The notes: generated by a model from the sequence alone, not told the origin. A stretch of DNA of 64,000 nt from Altererythrobacter epoxidivorans (GCF_001281485.1 NZ_CP012669.1:2077501-2141500); one strand, 5' to 3'. Positions 46,255 through 54,667 are shown, counted from the stretch's first letter. Program-made: numbers and translations.

Positions 46255-49121
46255 CAGCCGTTCGCCCTTTCCTGATTGAGCCGGAACAGGCGCGCCAGAA
46301 TCTCGTCGTCGGTCAGCAAACCGGCGCGGTAGTCGTCGCCCCAGCCGTAGGCTTCGGCAACCGCTTCATCGAGCGCGCGGTGGGCGTGGTCCAGCCATGC
46401 GGGGCGGGCATTGTAGAGGTTGGTGAGGGTGCGCTTCTTCAGCTCTCTCGCGGCGGCCTCGTCCTTTGGCAGGATGCGGTCGGGATAGCCTTCAACCACT
46501 TCGGGGACGCGCTCGACCAAGTCTGGCGGATTGAGCCAGTTCTCGCGCATTTCATTGAGCCGGGACGCGGCTGTTGCGATGGCTTGCGCTCGCGGATCAT
46601 CGGCATAATCGGCGGTCGGGACATCGGGCGTAAGTCCTACCGGGAAAGGGAAGGTCGCGAATACCGAGGTATGAGTATACCTTGGACGGTCTTGGAGGTC
46701 AGAACCCTTCCGCAGCGCCCAGAGCTCATGGAACCGGCACTGCAAAATACCAAAGGTCGTATCGTCATCACGCGGGATTACGATCAAGTTCTTGTCTGGC
46801 AGTATCGGCAGTTGGAGCCATACGAAGATCCGATACTGAGCAGTTTCTGGCGTGACGAGATATCGATCAACCGCATGGATCTTTGCCCGCATTTCTGGAC
46901 GTGGCCAATGGGGTTCCCACCATCGTGGGCCCGCCCGATCGCCAAGCTCCGCGCGAAGCTCTGCAATTGTCTTTCCGTCCTCGTCATTGGTTGTTCGGAT
47001 GTGTTCGAACGGGCTCGCGAATGCGGATGCGTCTGCTTCGCTAAGGCCGAGCGGTAGATCGATGAGCCAAAAATCCCTTGGACGCCCGGTTACATCATCT
47101 CCGTTCCAGTATGGCTTCAATATCTCGCTGTTAGGCAAACCATTGGGGTTTGTAGGCTCAGCCAACCATACTCTCGCCATCCCTCCCGGAACGTCGAAAG
47201 GACCACTCTTCTGGATCCCAAGATAGGCACCATTCCTGTTCTCGGGTACCGCACGCGCCAATGTTAGATTTAGTCCAGTGGTCAAATCCGGGTTGATTGA
47301 ATCGACCTCCTGGCCGTTGAGATAGGCTGCCTGCCCACTGTCACCAAAACAAACGAGCGATACGTCGACTGCCGCGCCATCGATGGTCCATTTCTCTTCG
47401 CTCCACGCCTCGAAAATCCGCGAGTCATTTAGAATGCGCTTCATGACTGGAAGGTTCGTATTCTTTCGGATGGAGTTCGTGGCAACCAAGCCCGCTCGCT
47501 CACAGCGCCCTTCGGAAATTTTCTCTCTCGCCTTCTCAAACCAGTAACAGGCAAGGTCGGTGAAACCGGGCAATCGCCCTTCAAATGCAGCCCGAATTTC
47601 TTCCGTCTCTTTCACGCCCAGCAGACGCTTCATAAGCTTTGCGCCTAGGAAAGGTGGATTGCCGACAATTGCATTTGCATCCGGCCATTGTGTTTCCGCC
47701 CCATCGGGTGCCAAGATCGCATCTCTGCACTCGATGTTCCCAAGGCTGCGAAGGATCGGGTTTTTGGCGGCCTCAAACCCATTGCGGCGCATCCACTGGA
47801 TTTCTCCAATCCAGACCGAGACTCGTGCTAGTTCTGCAGCGTAGGGATTGATTTCAATTCCCATGACGTTTTCCGGCCCGCTTGAGGGAAAGCGTGCAGC
47901 AAGCGCCGGTGAGAGCGCTTCGGCCTCAAGGTTCGTGCGATGCTCGATATCCTTGAGCGCCAGCAAAGAGAGATAGAGAAAATTGCCCGATCCGCAGGCG
48001 GGATCAAGGACGCGGAAATTTCGGAGCCGTTCGTGCCACTCAGCCTGATGGCGCTTGGCCTCGGTCTCTGCCCGCGTCCTCGCGCCGCCAGTGGCTTTTT
48101 CGGCCTTGGCCAACGCTTCCTCGATCTTTGCCCGAACCACATCCCATTCCGCCATTAGCGGGCGAATGATGACCGGCTCGACAATCTGCATGATCTTGTC
48201 GCGATCGGTGTAATGCGCACCCAACTGGCTGCGCTTGTCAGGGTCCAGCCCACGCTCAAACAACGTGCCGAGGATTGACGGATCAATCTCCGACCAGTCC
48301 AGAGCGGCGGCGGCAATCAGGTTGTCGATATCGGCGCGTTCGAGGGGCAAGGCGCTGTCTTCATCGAACAGGCCCCCATTGAACCATTCGACTCTAGTGA
48401 AGCCGACCAGTCCGCCGGTCTTCATTGCCCCGAACAGGATGGCTGCGTTGGTTGCGAAGCTATCCGGCTTCCCGACGCTGGCCTTGAGCATGGCAGTGAA
48501 CATGTGGTCGGGCAGCAGGCCAACGTCCTCGGCGAACATGCAGAAGACGAGCCGATTGACAAAGTGGGCGACGGCATGGGCCTCATGTCCGCGCGCGCGC
48601 AGACGTTGGGCAAGCTGGGAGAATTCCTCTGCCGCCTCTTCGGTCAGCATCTGGCGCGTCTTTGCTGGCTTCAGCCGTTCAGGATCGAGGAAGCAATTGC
48701 GCAGGAGATCGCGGGTGGCGCCATCGAGCAGATCATCCAGCGCGAATTCGTGGACCTCCTGCACCGTGTTCGTCCAGTTGGTGTGGATGCGGAAGCGGTC
48801 CATGTCACTGACGATCAGCAGCGGCGGATTGTCGAGCGCGATGGCATATTGCTGCAATTGGGCGAATGCGCGGTCGAGGTCCTTCTTCTTGCCCTTGTAT
48901 TCCCAGGCGAAGCATTCCTTGCGCCAGACATCTGCCCAGCCCTCGCCCCCGCCGGTTTTGGAAGCGCCCTTTTCAAAGGTGAACCATTCGCCCTTGGGGT
49001 CGGCGGTGATCGGGTCTTCGATGTCGAGCAGGCGGCAAATGTCGTTAAAGTGCGACTGGGAAGCCGTACGCTCTTTCAGGTCAACGGCGCGCCATTTCTG
49101 GATAAATTCTGCAGGGGTCAT
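46254..49121 (-). CDS. MmeI-like (type IIL) nuclease-DNA methyltransferase
   Basis: A 955-residue single-chain protein. Its N-terminus holds a PD-(D/E)xK-type nuclease: Asp64, then Glu74-Tyr-Lys76 (ADVWRKECFAWEYKGKK), the same Asp-x9-Glu-x-Lys spacing as MmeI. A helical region (150-340) leads to an N6-adenine methyltransferase with motif I DPACGSGNF (373-381) and motif IV NPPF (489-492), followed by a target-recognition region and a C-terminal domain. Such enzymes recognise, methylate and cut DNA alone. The stop overlaps the helicase start and the gene starts nine bases past the DUF262 stop, so all three are coupled. Confidence 0.9.
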   Translation of the reverse strand: MTPAEFIQKWRAVDLKERTASQSHFNDICRLLDIEDPITADPKGEWFTFEKGASKTGGGEGWADVWRKECFAWEYKGKKKDLDRAFAQLQQYAIALDNPPLLIVSDMDRFRIHTNWTNTVQEVHEFALDDLLDGATRDLLRNCFLDPERLKPAKTRQMLTEEAAEEFSQLAQRLRARGHEAHAVAHFVNRLVFCMFAEDVGLLPDHMFTAMLKASVGKPDSFATNAAILFGAMKTGGLVGFTRVEWFNGGLFDEDSALPLERADIDNLIAAAALDWSEIDPSILGTLFERGLDPDKRSQLGAHYTDRDKIMQIVEPVIIRPLMAEWDVVRAKIEEALAKAEKATGGARTRAETEAKRHQAEWHERLRNFRVLDPACGSGNFLYLSLLALKDIEHRTNLEAEALSPALAARFPSSGPENVMGIEINPYAAELARVSVWIGEIQWMRRNGFEAAKNPILRSLGNIECRDAILAPDGAETQWPDANAIVGNPPFLGAKLMKRLLGVKETEEIRAAFEGRLPGFTDLACYWFEKAREKISEGRCERAGLVATNSIRKNTNLPVMKRILNDSRIFEAWSEEKWTIDGAAVDVSLVCFGDSGQAAYLNGQEVDSINPDLTTGLNLTLARAVPENRNGAYLGIQKSGPFDVPGGMARVWLAEPTNPNGLPNSEILKPYWNGDDVTGRPRDFWLIDLPLGLSEADASAFASPFEHIRTTNDEDGKTIAELRAELGDRAGPRWWEPHWPRPEMRAKIHAVDRYLVTPETAQYRIFVWLQLPILPDKNLIVIPRDDDTTFGILQCRFHELWALRKGSDLQDRPRYTHTSVFATFPFPVGLTPDVPTADYADDPRAQAIATAASRLNEMRENWLNPPDLVERVPEVVEGYPDRILPKDEAAARELKKRTLTNLYNARPAWLDHAHRALDEAVAEAYGWGDDYRAGLLTDDEILARLFRLNQERANG

Positions 49122-49130
49122 GGGTAGTGG

Positions 49131-50978
49131 TTACTCCGCAGCCTCTAGCTCTTCTTCCGCGTAGTAATCCTCTTCGTCATGGTCGGATGGAACCTCGGCC
49201 TCTTTCAAAGCCTCCTTGCCCATCGCGTTTTCGATGATGGTCAACAGCCTCTGGCGCCGATCATCCATGAACCCCTCGAAGTCGTCGGCATGCAGATAGC
49301 TTTCCTCGATCTCGTGGCTCTGGAGGATCGCGGTCAGGCGATCGGGGGCAATCGCCGGATTGTTGTCATTACCCTTGGTCAACCTGCCCAGATAGGAGGA
49401 AGGGGCAACACCGCCGAGCATCCTGTTGGTGCCAGACGCAATCGGCGTCTTGTTGACGATGCTGTTGTAGATCTCCGGCCCAATCCCGACACTCTTGCAC
49501 CACGCTTGCGGGAAGATGTGATGGATGTCGACATTCTCATCGAAGAACACAGCCTGGTCATAGGGCTGGCCTGACTTGAAGTCCTCCGCCCCGCATTTCA
49601 TCAGCAGAGCATGAACACCCTTGTAGGCTGCCGAAAGCCTTGAGCGAAGGGTCCGCAACCTGCGCTCCTCAAAGCTGGCTCGCTGAACAGTCTGAGGCTC
49701 TGCGCCGCCCGACAGCCAAGGCTTGAAGTCGCGAATGTCGAGCGCGAAGCGGCTTTCAACCGCCGAACCATACAGCTCCCCAAACACTCCGGACCAGTAC
49801 CAGCGGGCCAGCTTCTGCCGGACTGCGTCGTTTTCCCAGGCATTCCCAAGCTCTGCCAAAATCGCCGCAAGCGGGACAAGTTGGGTCTGATAGGGAAGAT
49901 CCCGCGCCTTGAAGATCTTCAGCGAATGGAGAAACTTGGCTGCCGCGATGTAACCCGCTTCAACCTTCGGCGCGAACTTCTGGTATGCCGACAATGGAAC
50001 CTGAAGCAGGCTGTTGCGCGTTGCGCTGATTGCCGGCGGCTCCTTGCCCGCTGCGGCCGCCGCTTCCCGTACCTCCTTGGTATATAGCAACGAGATCGCC
50101 TGCAGAAATTCGACGGGTTCGATCTTGTCTAGCACTGGTTGGCTTGAGACCAGTCGCTTACGGCGTTCCTTCCAATCGTCGCGCAGGTGGAATTCATCTG
50201 CCGCATACATCGCGGTCACAAGCTCGAATGCGTCGAGCGGCTTTCCGCCTGTGTTCACCTTTTCGAAAACGAGGCAGACAGCTGCCCTGCTCGTGTCCTT
50301 GCCCAGTTTGATAACCGGCACCTGATACTGGGTAAAATTGTTGACGACCTCCTGCATGAAGTCGTTGACCAGTTTGAGATGCTCCGCGCGCTGGGCGAGA
50401 TCCTTGTAGATCCAAGCTGTTGCGGCCTGATTCCAAATATGCGCCTCAAACATTCGGTCGATCGGGAAATGCAGGTGTTCGAACTCGTTCTCCTCGGTTG
50501 AAAGATCGAGCTTGATGTCCCGGCCAAAGTTCTCGCGGATGATCCGGTCTTCGGGGACCGGCACAATGGCTTCGCTGCGCGGGACATCGGGATCGAGCGC
50601 TGCGCGAATATCGAAGTAGAAATGCAGCTTGATCGGTCGCTTCTTCACAGTCTGAGTTGAGACTGGAACGGTTGTGTAAGTCGACTGGTAGAGCGAGGTC
50701 ATGCGCTGCTGGCCATCAAGCAGGTAAGCCTCGATATCCTTGGAGGGAGAGGGCGCGCCCTCAACGGGGCGAACCGCAAACGACACTTCGCCAGTCGCAT
50801 CCAAGGTCATAAGCGCACCCACTGGGAAGCCCTCAGAAATCGAAGCCAAAAGGTCGGTGATGCGATCTTGGTCCCAAACCCATCCACGCTGAAAATCTGG
50901 CAGCTGAAGCTTGCCCTCATGGCATTCGCGCATGAGGTCGCTGAGCTTGTATGGATTGGTCTGAAATGACGTCGTCAA
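49131..50978 (-). CDS. GmrSD-like DUF262/DUF1524 protein
   Basis: A 615-residue protein starting with TTG (caa on the plus strand at 50976-50978), with GGGGG about six bases upstream. The DUF262 domain shows QLPDFQRGWVW (25-35) and DGQQR (88-92), the ParB-like nucleotide-handling signature. The DUF1524 part has a His-Asn type nuclease: DIHHIFPQAW (484-493) and KTPIASGTNRM. Relatives in GmrSD cut modified phage DNA in an NTP-dependent way. The acidic tail (EEDYYAEEELEAAE) is unusual. It leads the three-gene operon. Confidence 0.9.
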   Translation of the reverse strand: MTTSFQTNPYKLSDLMRECHEGKLQLPDFQRGWVWDQDRITDLLASISEGFPVGALMTLDATGEVSFAVRPVEGAPSPSKDIEAYLLDGQQRMTSLYQSTYTTVPVSTQTVKKRPIKLHFYFDIRAALDPDVPRSEAIVPVPEDRIIRENFGRDIKLDLSTEENEFEHLHFPIDRMFEAHIWNQAATAWIYKDLAQRAEHLKLVNDFMQEVVNNFTQYQVPVIKLGKDTSRAAVCLVFEKVNTGGKPLDAFELVTAMYAADEFHLRDDWKERRKRLVSSQPVLDKIEPVEFLQAISLLYTKEVREAAAAAGKEPPAISATRNSLLQVPLSAYQKFAPKVEAGYIAAAKFLHSLKIFKARDLPYQTQLVPLAAILAELGNAWENDAVRQKLARWYWSGVFGELYGSAVESRFALDIRDFKPWLSGGAEPQTVQRASFEERRLRTLRSRLSAAYKGVHALLMKCGAEDFKSGQPYDQAVFFDENVDIHHIFPQAWCKSVGIGPEIYNSIVNKTPIASGTNRMLGGVAPSSYLGRLTKGNDNNPAIAPDRLTAILQSHEIEESYLHADDFEGFMDDRRQRLLTIIENAMGKEALKEAEVPSDHDEEDYYAEEELEAAE

Positions 50979-51115
50979 GATTGCCCCCTGCCAACCGATT
51001 GGCGATGAATTGACTTTATAGAGAATTATTTAGCAAGAACGTAATGGACGAAATCTGTCTCGATCACTCCGTTTGGTCTATTGAAACGTCATTCTTGCAC
51101 CACCGATCTGCACCC

Positions 51116-52384
51116 TCATGTCTCTAAGAGCTTCAAGGCAACGATGCTGGCACGAGCCGATAATGCCTCTGCGACCGGCGCGACCATTTCCTCAGCCGGA
51201 TTGCCGGGCACCTGAACACCCTTCTCAATCTCCGCCCTCACCGCTTCAGTAAGGTCAGCCAACCGGCGACGGATGAAAGGCGCACCCAGCCCGGCCTCTT
51301 CCGCGAAGCGCGCGACGTTCCCGATGTCGAATTCCTCCACGGTCGCGGCGCGGCCAAATCGCATCGCGAGCTTTGGCGAGAGTTGCTTCCACATGTGTGT
51401 GGCGACGACATCGTAAAGCGGGGCAAGCGCCACTTCGCCGTTCTCAAGTCTTAGCAGGCTGTAATTCTTCGCGTGAGCGTCGGCGTTGCCGATGATGAGG
51501 TTGAAGATTGCCGCGTCGGCAAGTTTCAGCACTTCGCGCGCGGGTCGAGTGGCAGCGCTACGCAACAGCGCAAAGCTGTCCCGAAAGGTCGGTCCACCCT
51601 CTGCCGCGTATTTTCGGTTCGAGGGTACGCCAAGTGCTTGGGCGAAGTCTTCCTGGTGCAGTCGGTGTGTTTTTCCTTCAACCGAGATGCGATCATAGCG
51701 TTCAACCAGCAGGAACGGTTTCCCCGCAGCAGTGCGCCACTCTGCATGGGCTGCATCGATACCCACGGCGCGTGCCAAAGCGAGGCAGAAGGCCTCATTC
51801 GCAGCCAGGTAGGGAAAGCGGTCCGGTTCGGGCTTTATTAAATGGGTAGAGGGTTCGCCCGGACGAGGGATCGCGATGCCTCCTTCTGCGGTGAGCACCA
51901 CGGGCAGTTTACTCTGAGCCCCTGCAAGGCTCAGCCTTGCGCCGCCCTCGCCTGCCAGCATGGGCACGGAAGGCAAACGGTCGAATAGTTCCGCTAGCTC
52001 GCCCTCTAGGAGTGGTTCTGGAGCGGTCGTGGAGTAGGCTTGGAACAGCTCTTCCCCCTCGGGCAGGAAGGCCAGAGTACCCGCAACATCTCCGCCCAAG
52101 GCCTCGAGCAGACGAAATGGATTGTCAGGCGAAACCCCAAGTGCCCGGGCGATAGCGGTGCGCTGACCTTCTTCGGGAAGCAGACCGCCAAAGACCGCCT
52201 TGCAGGCATGGTCCCCAAATGGCCCTTCCTGCTTAGGCATTGCGTGGGAAAGTGCCGGTGCCTTGTCGTCAGCGAGCCATTCCGGCAAATAGACGAAGTG
52301 CATCGCACCACCCTTGTCGATGGACAGTTCGCCCGCCTGACGCTCGCCCCACCAGACAACCAGCGTGTCCAAGACCGGCAGCAT
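51116..52384 (-). CDS. hipA: HipA-type Ser/Thr kinase toxin
   Basis: About 422 residues from the ATG at 52382-52384, whose TGATG overlaps the hipB stop; a GTG one codon earlier is possible. The N-terminal Couple_hipA region includes DNPFRLLEALGGDVAGTLAFLP. The kinase has LSLAGAQSKLPV, HLIKPEP, the catalytic loop NLIIGNADAHAKNYSLL and YDVVATHMW. HipA kinases phosphorylate aminoacyl-tRNA synthetases to stall growth. Here it lies next to the right attachment site, where a toxin-antitoxin pair would stabilise the island. Confidence 0.93.
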   Translation of the reverse strand: MLPVLDTLVVWWGERQAGELSIDKGGAMHFVYLPEWLADDKAPALSHAMPKQEGPFGDHACKAVFGGLLPEEGQRTAIARALGVSPDNPFRLLEALGGDVAGTLAFLPEGEELFQAYSTTAPEPLLEGELAELFDRLPSVPMLAGEGGARLSLAGAQSKLPVVLTAEGGIAIPRPGEPSTHLIKPEPDRFPYLAANEAFCLALARAVGIDAAHAEWRTAAGKPFLLVERYDRISVEGKTHRLHQEDFAQALGVPSNRKYAAEGGPTFRDSFALLRSAATRPAREVLKLADAAIFNLIIGNADAHAKNYSLLRLENGEVALAPLYDVVATHMWKQLSPKLAMRFGRAATVEEFDIGNVARFAEEAGLGAPFIRRRLADLTEAVRAEIEKGVQVPGNPAEEMVAPVAEALSARASIVALKLLET

Positions 52385-52641
52385 CACTCCACCTCGTCCT
52401 TCTTAGGCTCATCCATTCGACCGGCGGTCACGATTCCGTCGGGCCGCTTGATCTGTAGTTCGCATCCAAGGGCCGCGAGCACATCAAGCACCTTGCCCAT
52501 TTGGACGGTGGGCTTTCCTCGCTCCAGCTCGACCAAAAAGCGCAGGCCCACCCCGCTTGCGGCGGCCAGCTCGTCCTGGCGTAGTCCAAGCTCCTTGCGT
52601 TCATCGCGAATGATCTGGCCGATAGTGGCAACATCGAGCAT
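52384..52641 (-). CDS. hipB: HipB-type antitoxin, helix-turn-helix
   Basis: An 85-residue Xre-type protein: IGQIIRDERKELGLRQDELAAASGVGLRFLVELERGKPTVQMGKVLDVLAALG is the helix-turn-helix. It binds HipA and represses its own operon. Three operators (TTCCCG-N2-CGGGAA) lie upstream at 52653, 52702 and 52752. Its start codon is 11 bases from the first operator; the stop overlaps the hipA start. Confidence 0.93.
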   Translation of the reverse strand: MLDVATIGQIIRDERKELGLRQDELAAASGVGLRFLVELERGKPTVQMGKVLDVLAALGCELQIKRPDGIVTAGRMDEPKKDEVE

Positions 52642-52652
52642 GTACGTTACCT

Positions 52653-52765
52653 TTCCCGAGCGGGAAATCTATGCCAATTTCCGGTCAATTGCAAGGGAAT
52701 TTTCCCGAACGGGATATTTCGTCTTTGGAGAGACGTTTTGATAGGGTAGTTTTCCCGTGCGGGTA
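52653..52765 (-). promoter_or_regulatory. Three HipB operators, evenly spaced
   Basis: TTCCCGAGCGGGAA (52653-52666), TTCCCGAACGGGAT (52702-52715) and TTCCCGTGCGGGTA (52752-52765). The first is a perfect palindrome (six-base half-sites); the others have one mismatch. Spacing is 49 and 50 bases. The first two flank the candidate hipBA promoter, so binding would block it. Confidence 0.8.
52666..52694 (-). promoter_or_regulatory. Candidate hipBA promoter
   Basis: On the minus strand TTGCAA (52689-52694), 17 bases, then TAGATT (52666-52671); each box matches the sigma-70 consensus at four of six bases. The -10 box touches the first HipB operator and the -35 box lies just inside the second. Confidence 0.45.
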
Positions 52766-52929
52766 ATATTCTGCTTCTCCAAAATTTCGTGATTCTGAGC
52801 CCCCGAATTGCTCAAAGCCAGATCTGAAAATTGCAGTTCAGGAAGGCGGGGTAGCAATTGTGGTAGCGAGCCCTCGAAGCGCTTCACATTTCCGTTAAAC
52901 CACAAGTGATTGCATCAACCCACTTGCCA

Positions 52930-52944
52930 CCTCCGTCTCCGCCA
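52930..52944 (+). repeat. attR: right attachment repeat
   Basis: CCTCCGTCTCCGCCA, identical to the last 15 bases of the tRNA-Ser gene and in the same orientation. Flanking bases differ (ACCT before, TATT after), so it is a bare remnant of the tRNA end rather than a second tRNA. Confidence 0.85.
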
Positions 52945-53000
52945 TATTCTTCCCGATAAAATCCAGCTCTGACACCCGGCTCCGACCCTGACCCGCGCAG

Positions 53001-53564
53001 CTATTTCGCTGGGGTCGGCGTCCCCGGGTTCACCTTGCCTTCGAATTCGGGAATCGGGCGCGCTTCGGCCTCTGCCTTGGTCGCAGCGACACCGTTCTTG
53101 TCGATATCCTCGAGCAGCCACCTCATTTCGTCGATCTCCTTGCGCTGGGCGCGGATGATGTCATTGGCAAGCTTGCGCACGCGCACGTCCTCGATCCCCG
53201 CCCTTTCACTGGTCATGATGGCGATCGAATGGTGGGGGATCATCGCAGACATGTAGTCGCTGTCATCCACTGTCACCTGGCTACGCACGAGGAAAAGGGC
53301 GAGCGCGAAAGTCACGGCCGATACGCCGATGATGATCCAGTTCTTCGCCGTGTTCTTGTACATGCCCCACATGAAGACGAGCATGACGACGGCCATCACC
53401 GCACCCATCACGAACATCATCCAGAAGCGGGTTTCGCTCCAGAACACGTGATCGAGTGCATAGGTATTGAGATACATGAGGCCGAGCATGATGACGGTCG
53501 ACGTTCCGACCATCGCCATGAAGCGTTTGTAGTTTCCCTCGTGTCCCTGGTGCTGGTCAGCCAT
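53001..53564 (-). CDS. DUF305 membrane protein, copper cluster
   Basis: A 187-residue protein with three transmembrane helices (TSTVIMLGLMYLNTYA, MMFVMGAVMAVVMLVFMWGM and NWIIIGVSAVTFALALFLV), then a DUF305 domain: DYMSAMIPHHSIAIMTSERAGIEDVRVRKLANDIIRAQRKEIDEMRWLLEDI. His and Met residues in this family are thought to bind copper. It has the same strand as the glutaredoxin-MauE and CsoR genes, ending the cluster next to the island boundary. Confidence 0.88.
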   Translation of the reverse strand: MADQHQGHEGNYKRFMAMVGTSTVIMLGLMYLNTYALDHVFWSETRFWMMFVMGAVMAVVMLVFMWGMYKNTAKNWIIIGVSAVTFALALFLVRSQVTVDDSDYMSAMIPHHSIAIMTSERAGIEDVRVRKLANDIIRAQRKEIDEMRWLLEDIDKNGVAATKAEAEARPIPEFEGKVNPGTPTPAK

Positions 53565-53607
53565 GATCTGCTCCTGTCTGAGGGCGAACCCGGCCGTGTG
53601 GGGCGAT

Positions 53608-54375
53608 TTAGAACGCGATCCATCCCATGGCGCTCGCCCCCATCCACAAGCCCATAGCTATCATGAACAGGTTTTCCGTCAGCGAGACAAAGCCGAGCGG
53701 GACGTTGCTGTTGCCCCCGACACAGGCACATTTGAGTTCGCGCTTGTCGATATATACCGCCTTGAACACACTCACCGCGCCGATCGTTCCGATGAAGAGA
53801 GAGATCGGCACGGATATGATCGGCAATGCCTTTGCCGACATCAGCAATCCGGCCAGCGCCTCGCCAAAGGGGTAAATCAGGCCATAGGGCACCCATCGCC
53901 GGGCGAGCAGGTCGTAGTTCAGGAACATGGTCGAGAAGCTGCGCACGTCCTGCAGTTTTTGCAGGGCGAGGAACACCATCGAGAAGCTGACGAACCATTC
54001 CGCCGTCTGGATTGTCAGGAGGCTCTGGAAGCTGAACCAGCTGAGCGCCATCGCCAGCAGGAAGGTGGTTGCGAATATGGCGATGACCGGTTCGTAGCTG
54101 GTTTCACCCTCGCCCTTCGTCGCAGGTGCCTTGCCGAAATATTCGCGCAGCGCGTCGAACCCGCCGATCCTCTTGCCGTCGATAAAGGTCTGCGGAGTGG
54201 TCTCGACGCCATGCTCTGCCTTGAAGGCATCGGTCTGTTCGCGGGTGGTCAGGTGATTGTCGTGGATCTCGAATCCCTGCCGCTTGAGCAGGTCGATGGT
54301 CTTTATGCCGTAGGGACAGGTATGGTCTGGCATGACCATGCGAAAGACGGTCGCTGTTTTCGTCTTGCCGTTCAT
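53608..54375 (-). CDS. Glutaredoxin-MauE fusion membrane protein
   Basis: A 255-residue fusion. Residues 1-95 are a glutaredoxin-like domain with CPYG (HTCPYGIKTIDLL) and the TTPQTFIDGKRIGG motif. The rest has four or five transmembrane helices of MauE/DoxX type, with CACVGGNSNVPLGFVS late in the sequence giving a further Cys pair. It could pass electrons across the inner membrane. Its start overlaps the CsoR stop by four bases, so it is copper-responsive by position. Confidence 0.87.
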   Translation of the reverse strand: MNGKTKTATVFRMVMPDHTCPYGIKTIDLLKRQGFEIHDNHLTTREQTDAFKAEHGVETTPQTFIDGKRIGGFDALREYFGKAPATKGEGETSYEPVIAIFATTFLLAMALSWFSFQSLLTIQTAEWFVSFSMVFLALQKLQDVRSFSTMFLNYDLLARRWVPYGLIYPFGEALAGLLMSAKALPIISVPISLFIGTIGAVSVFKAVYIDKRELKCACVGGNSNVPLGFVSLTENLFMIAMGLWMGASAMGWIAF

Positions 54376-54650
54376 CGTTTCGCCTTCTCGTAAAGTTCCA
54401 GCAGCTCGTCGAACTTTTCGCGCTGCTCGGTTTCGTCACCGCTCGCGATGGCTTCCGCGACGCAGCAGGCGGCATGGCTGCGCAGGACCTCGGTCTCTGC
54501 CCGCCCCAAGGCGGCTTTCACCGCCTGGATCTGCGTGAGCACGTCGATGCAGTAACGGTCTTCCTCGATCATCCGGGCGATGCCGCGCACCTGCCCTTCG
54601 ATCCTGCGAAGGCGGTTGAGCGCGCCCGATTTGTGACTGGATCCCGGCAT
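54372..54650 (-). CDS. csoR: CsoR-type copper-sensing repressor
   Basis: The ATG at 54648-54650 gives 92 residues; a longer in-frame start would cross the operator. The all-helical fold has the Cu(I) ligands Cys34, His59 and Cys63 (DRYCIDVLTQ and RSHAACCVAEA), the C-H-C pattern of CsoR rather than the formaldehyde-responsive FrmR. It would release DNA when copper is bound. It is divergent from copA; the G-rich palindrome at 54668-54684 lies between the two. Confidence 0.92.
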   Translation of the reverse strand: MPGSSHKSGALNRLRRIEGQVRGIARMIEEDRYCIDVLTQIQAVKAALGRAETEVLRSHAACCVAEAIASGDETEQREKFDELLELYEKAKR

Positions 54651-54667
54651 GTTGATTCTCGCTTGAA

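Larger units (their letters stand above)
27586..52944. mobile_element. Integrative mobilizable island at tRNA-Ser
   Basis: The element is bounded by two copies of a 15-base sequence, one being the 3' end of the tRNA-Ser gene and the other at 52930-52944. A tyrosine integrase lies at the tRNA end. Inside are a MarR-controlled efflux block, a MobF relaxase with accessory gene and an oriT-like region, a three-gene defence-like operon and a HipBA pair at the far end. No coupling protein or type IV secretion genes are visible, so it probably borrows a helper channel to move. About 25.3 kb. Confidence 0.85.
52642..53000. other. hipBA control region and island right end
   Basis: This 359-base stretch has no credible gene. 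It holds the hipBA promoter and three HipB operators (52652-52766), then an AT-richer stretch, then the right attachment repeat (52930-52944) and the downstream flank of the DUF305 gene. Nothing else is recognisable. Confidence 0.7.

Noticed and set aside
40732..50978. BREX or DISARM as the identity of the defence operon
   Set aside because: There is no PglZ, BrxC, DrmB or SNF2-type helicase, and the methyltransferase has MmeI-like organisation rather than PglX.
52669..52905. A 78-codon minus-strand frame upstream of hipB
   Set aside because: It would run through all three HipB operators and the candidate promoter, and has no start signal or family pattern.
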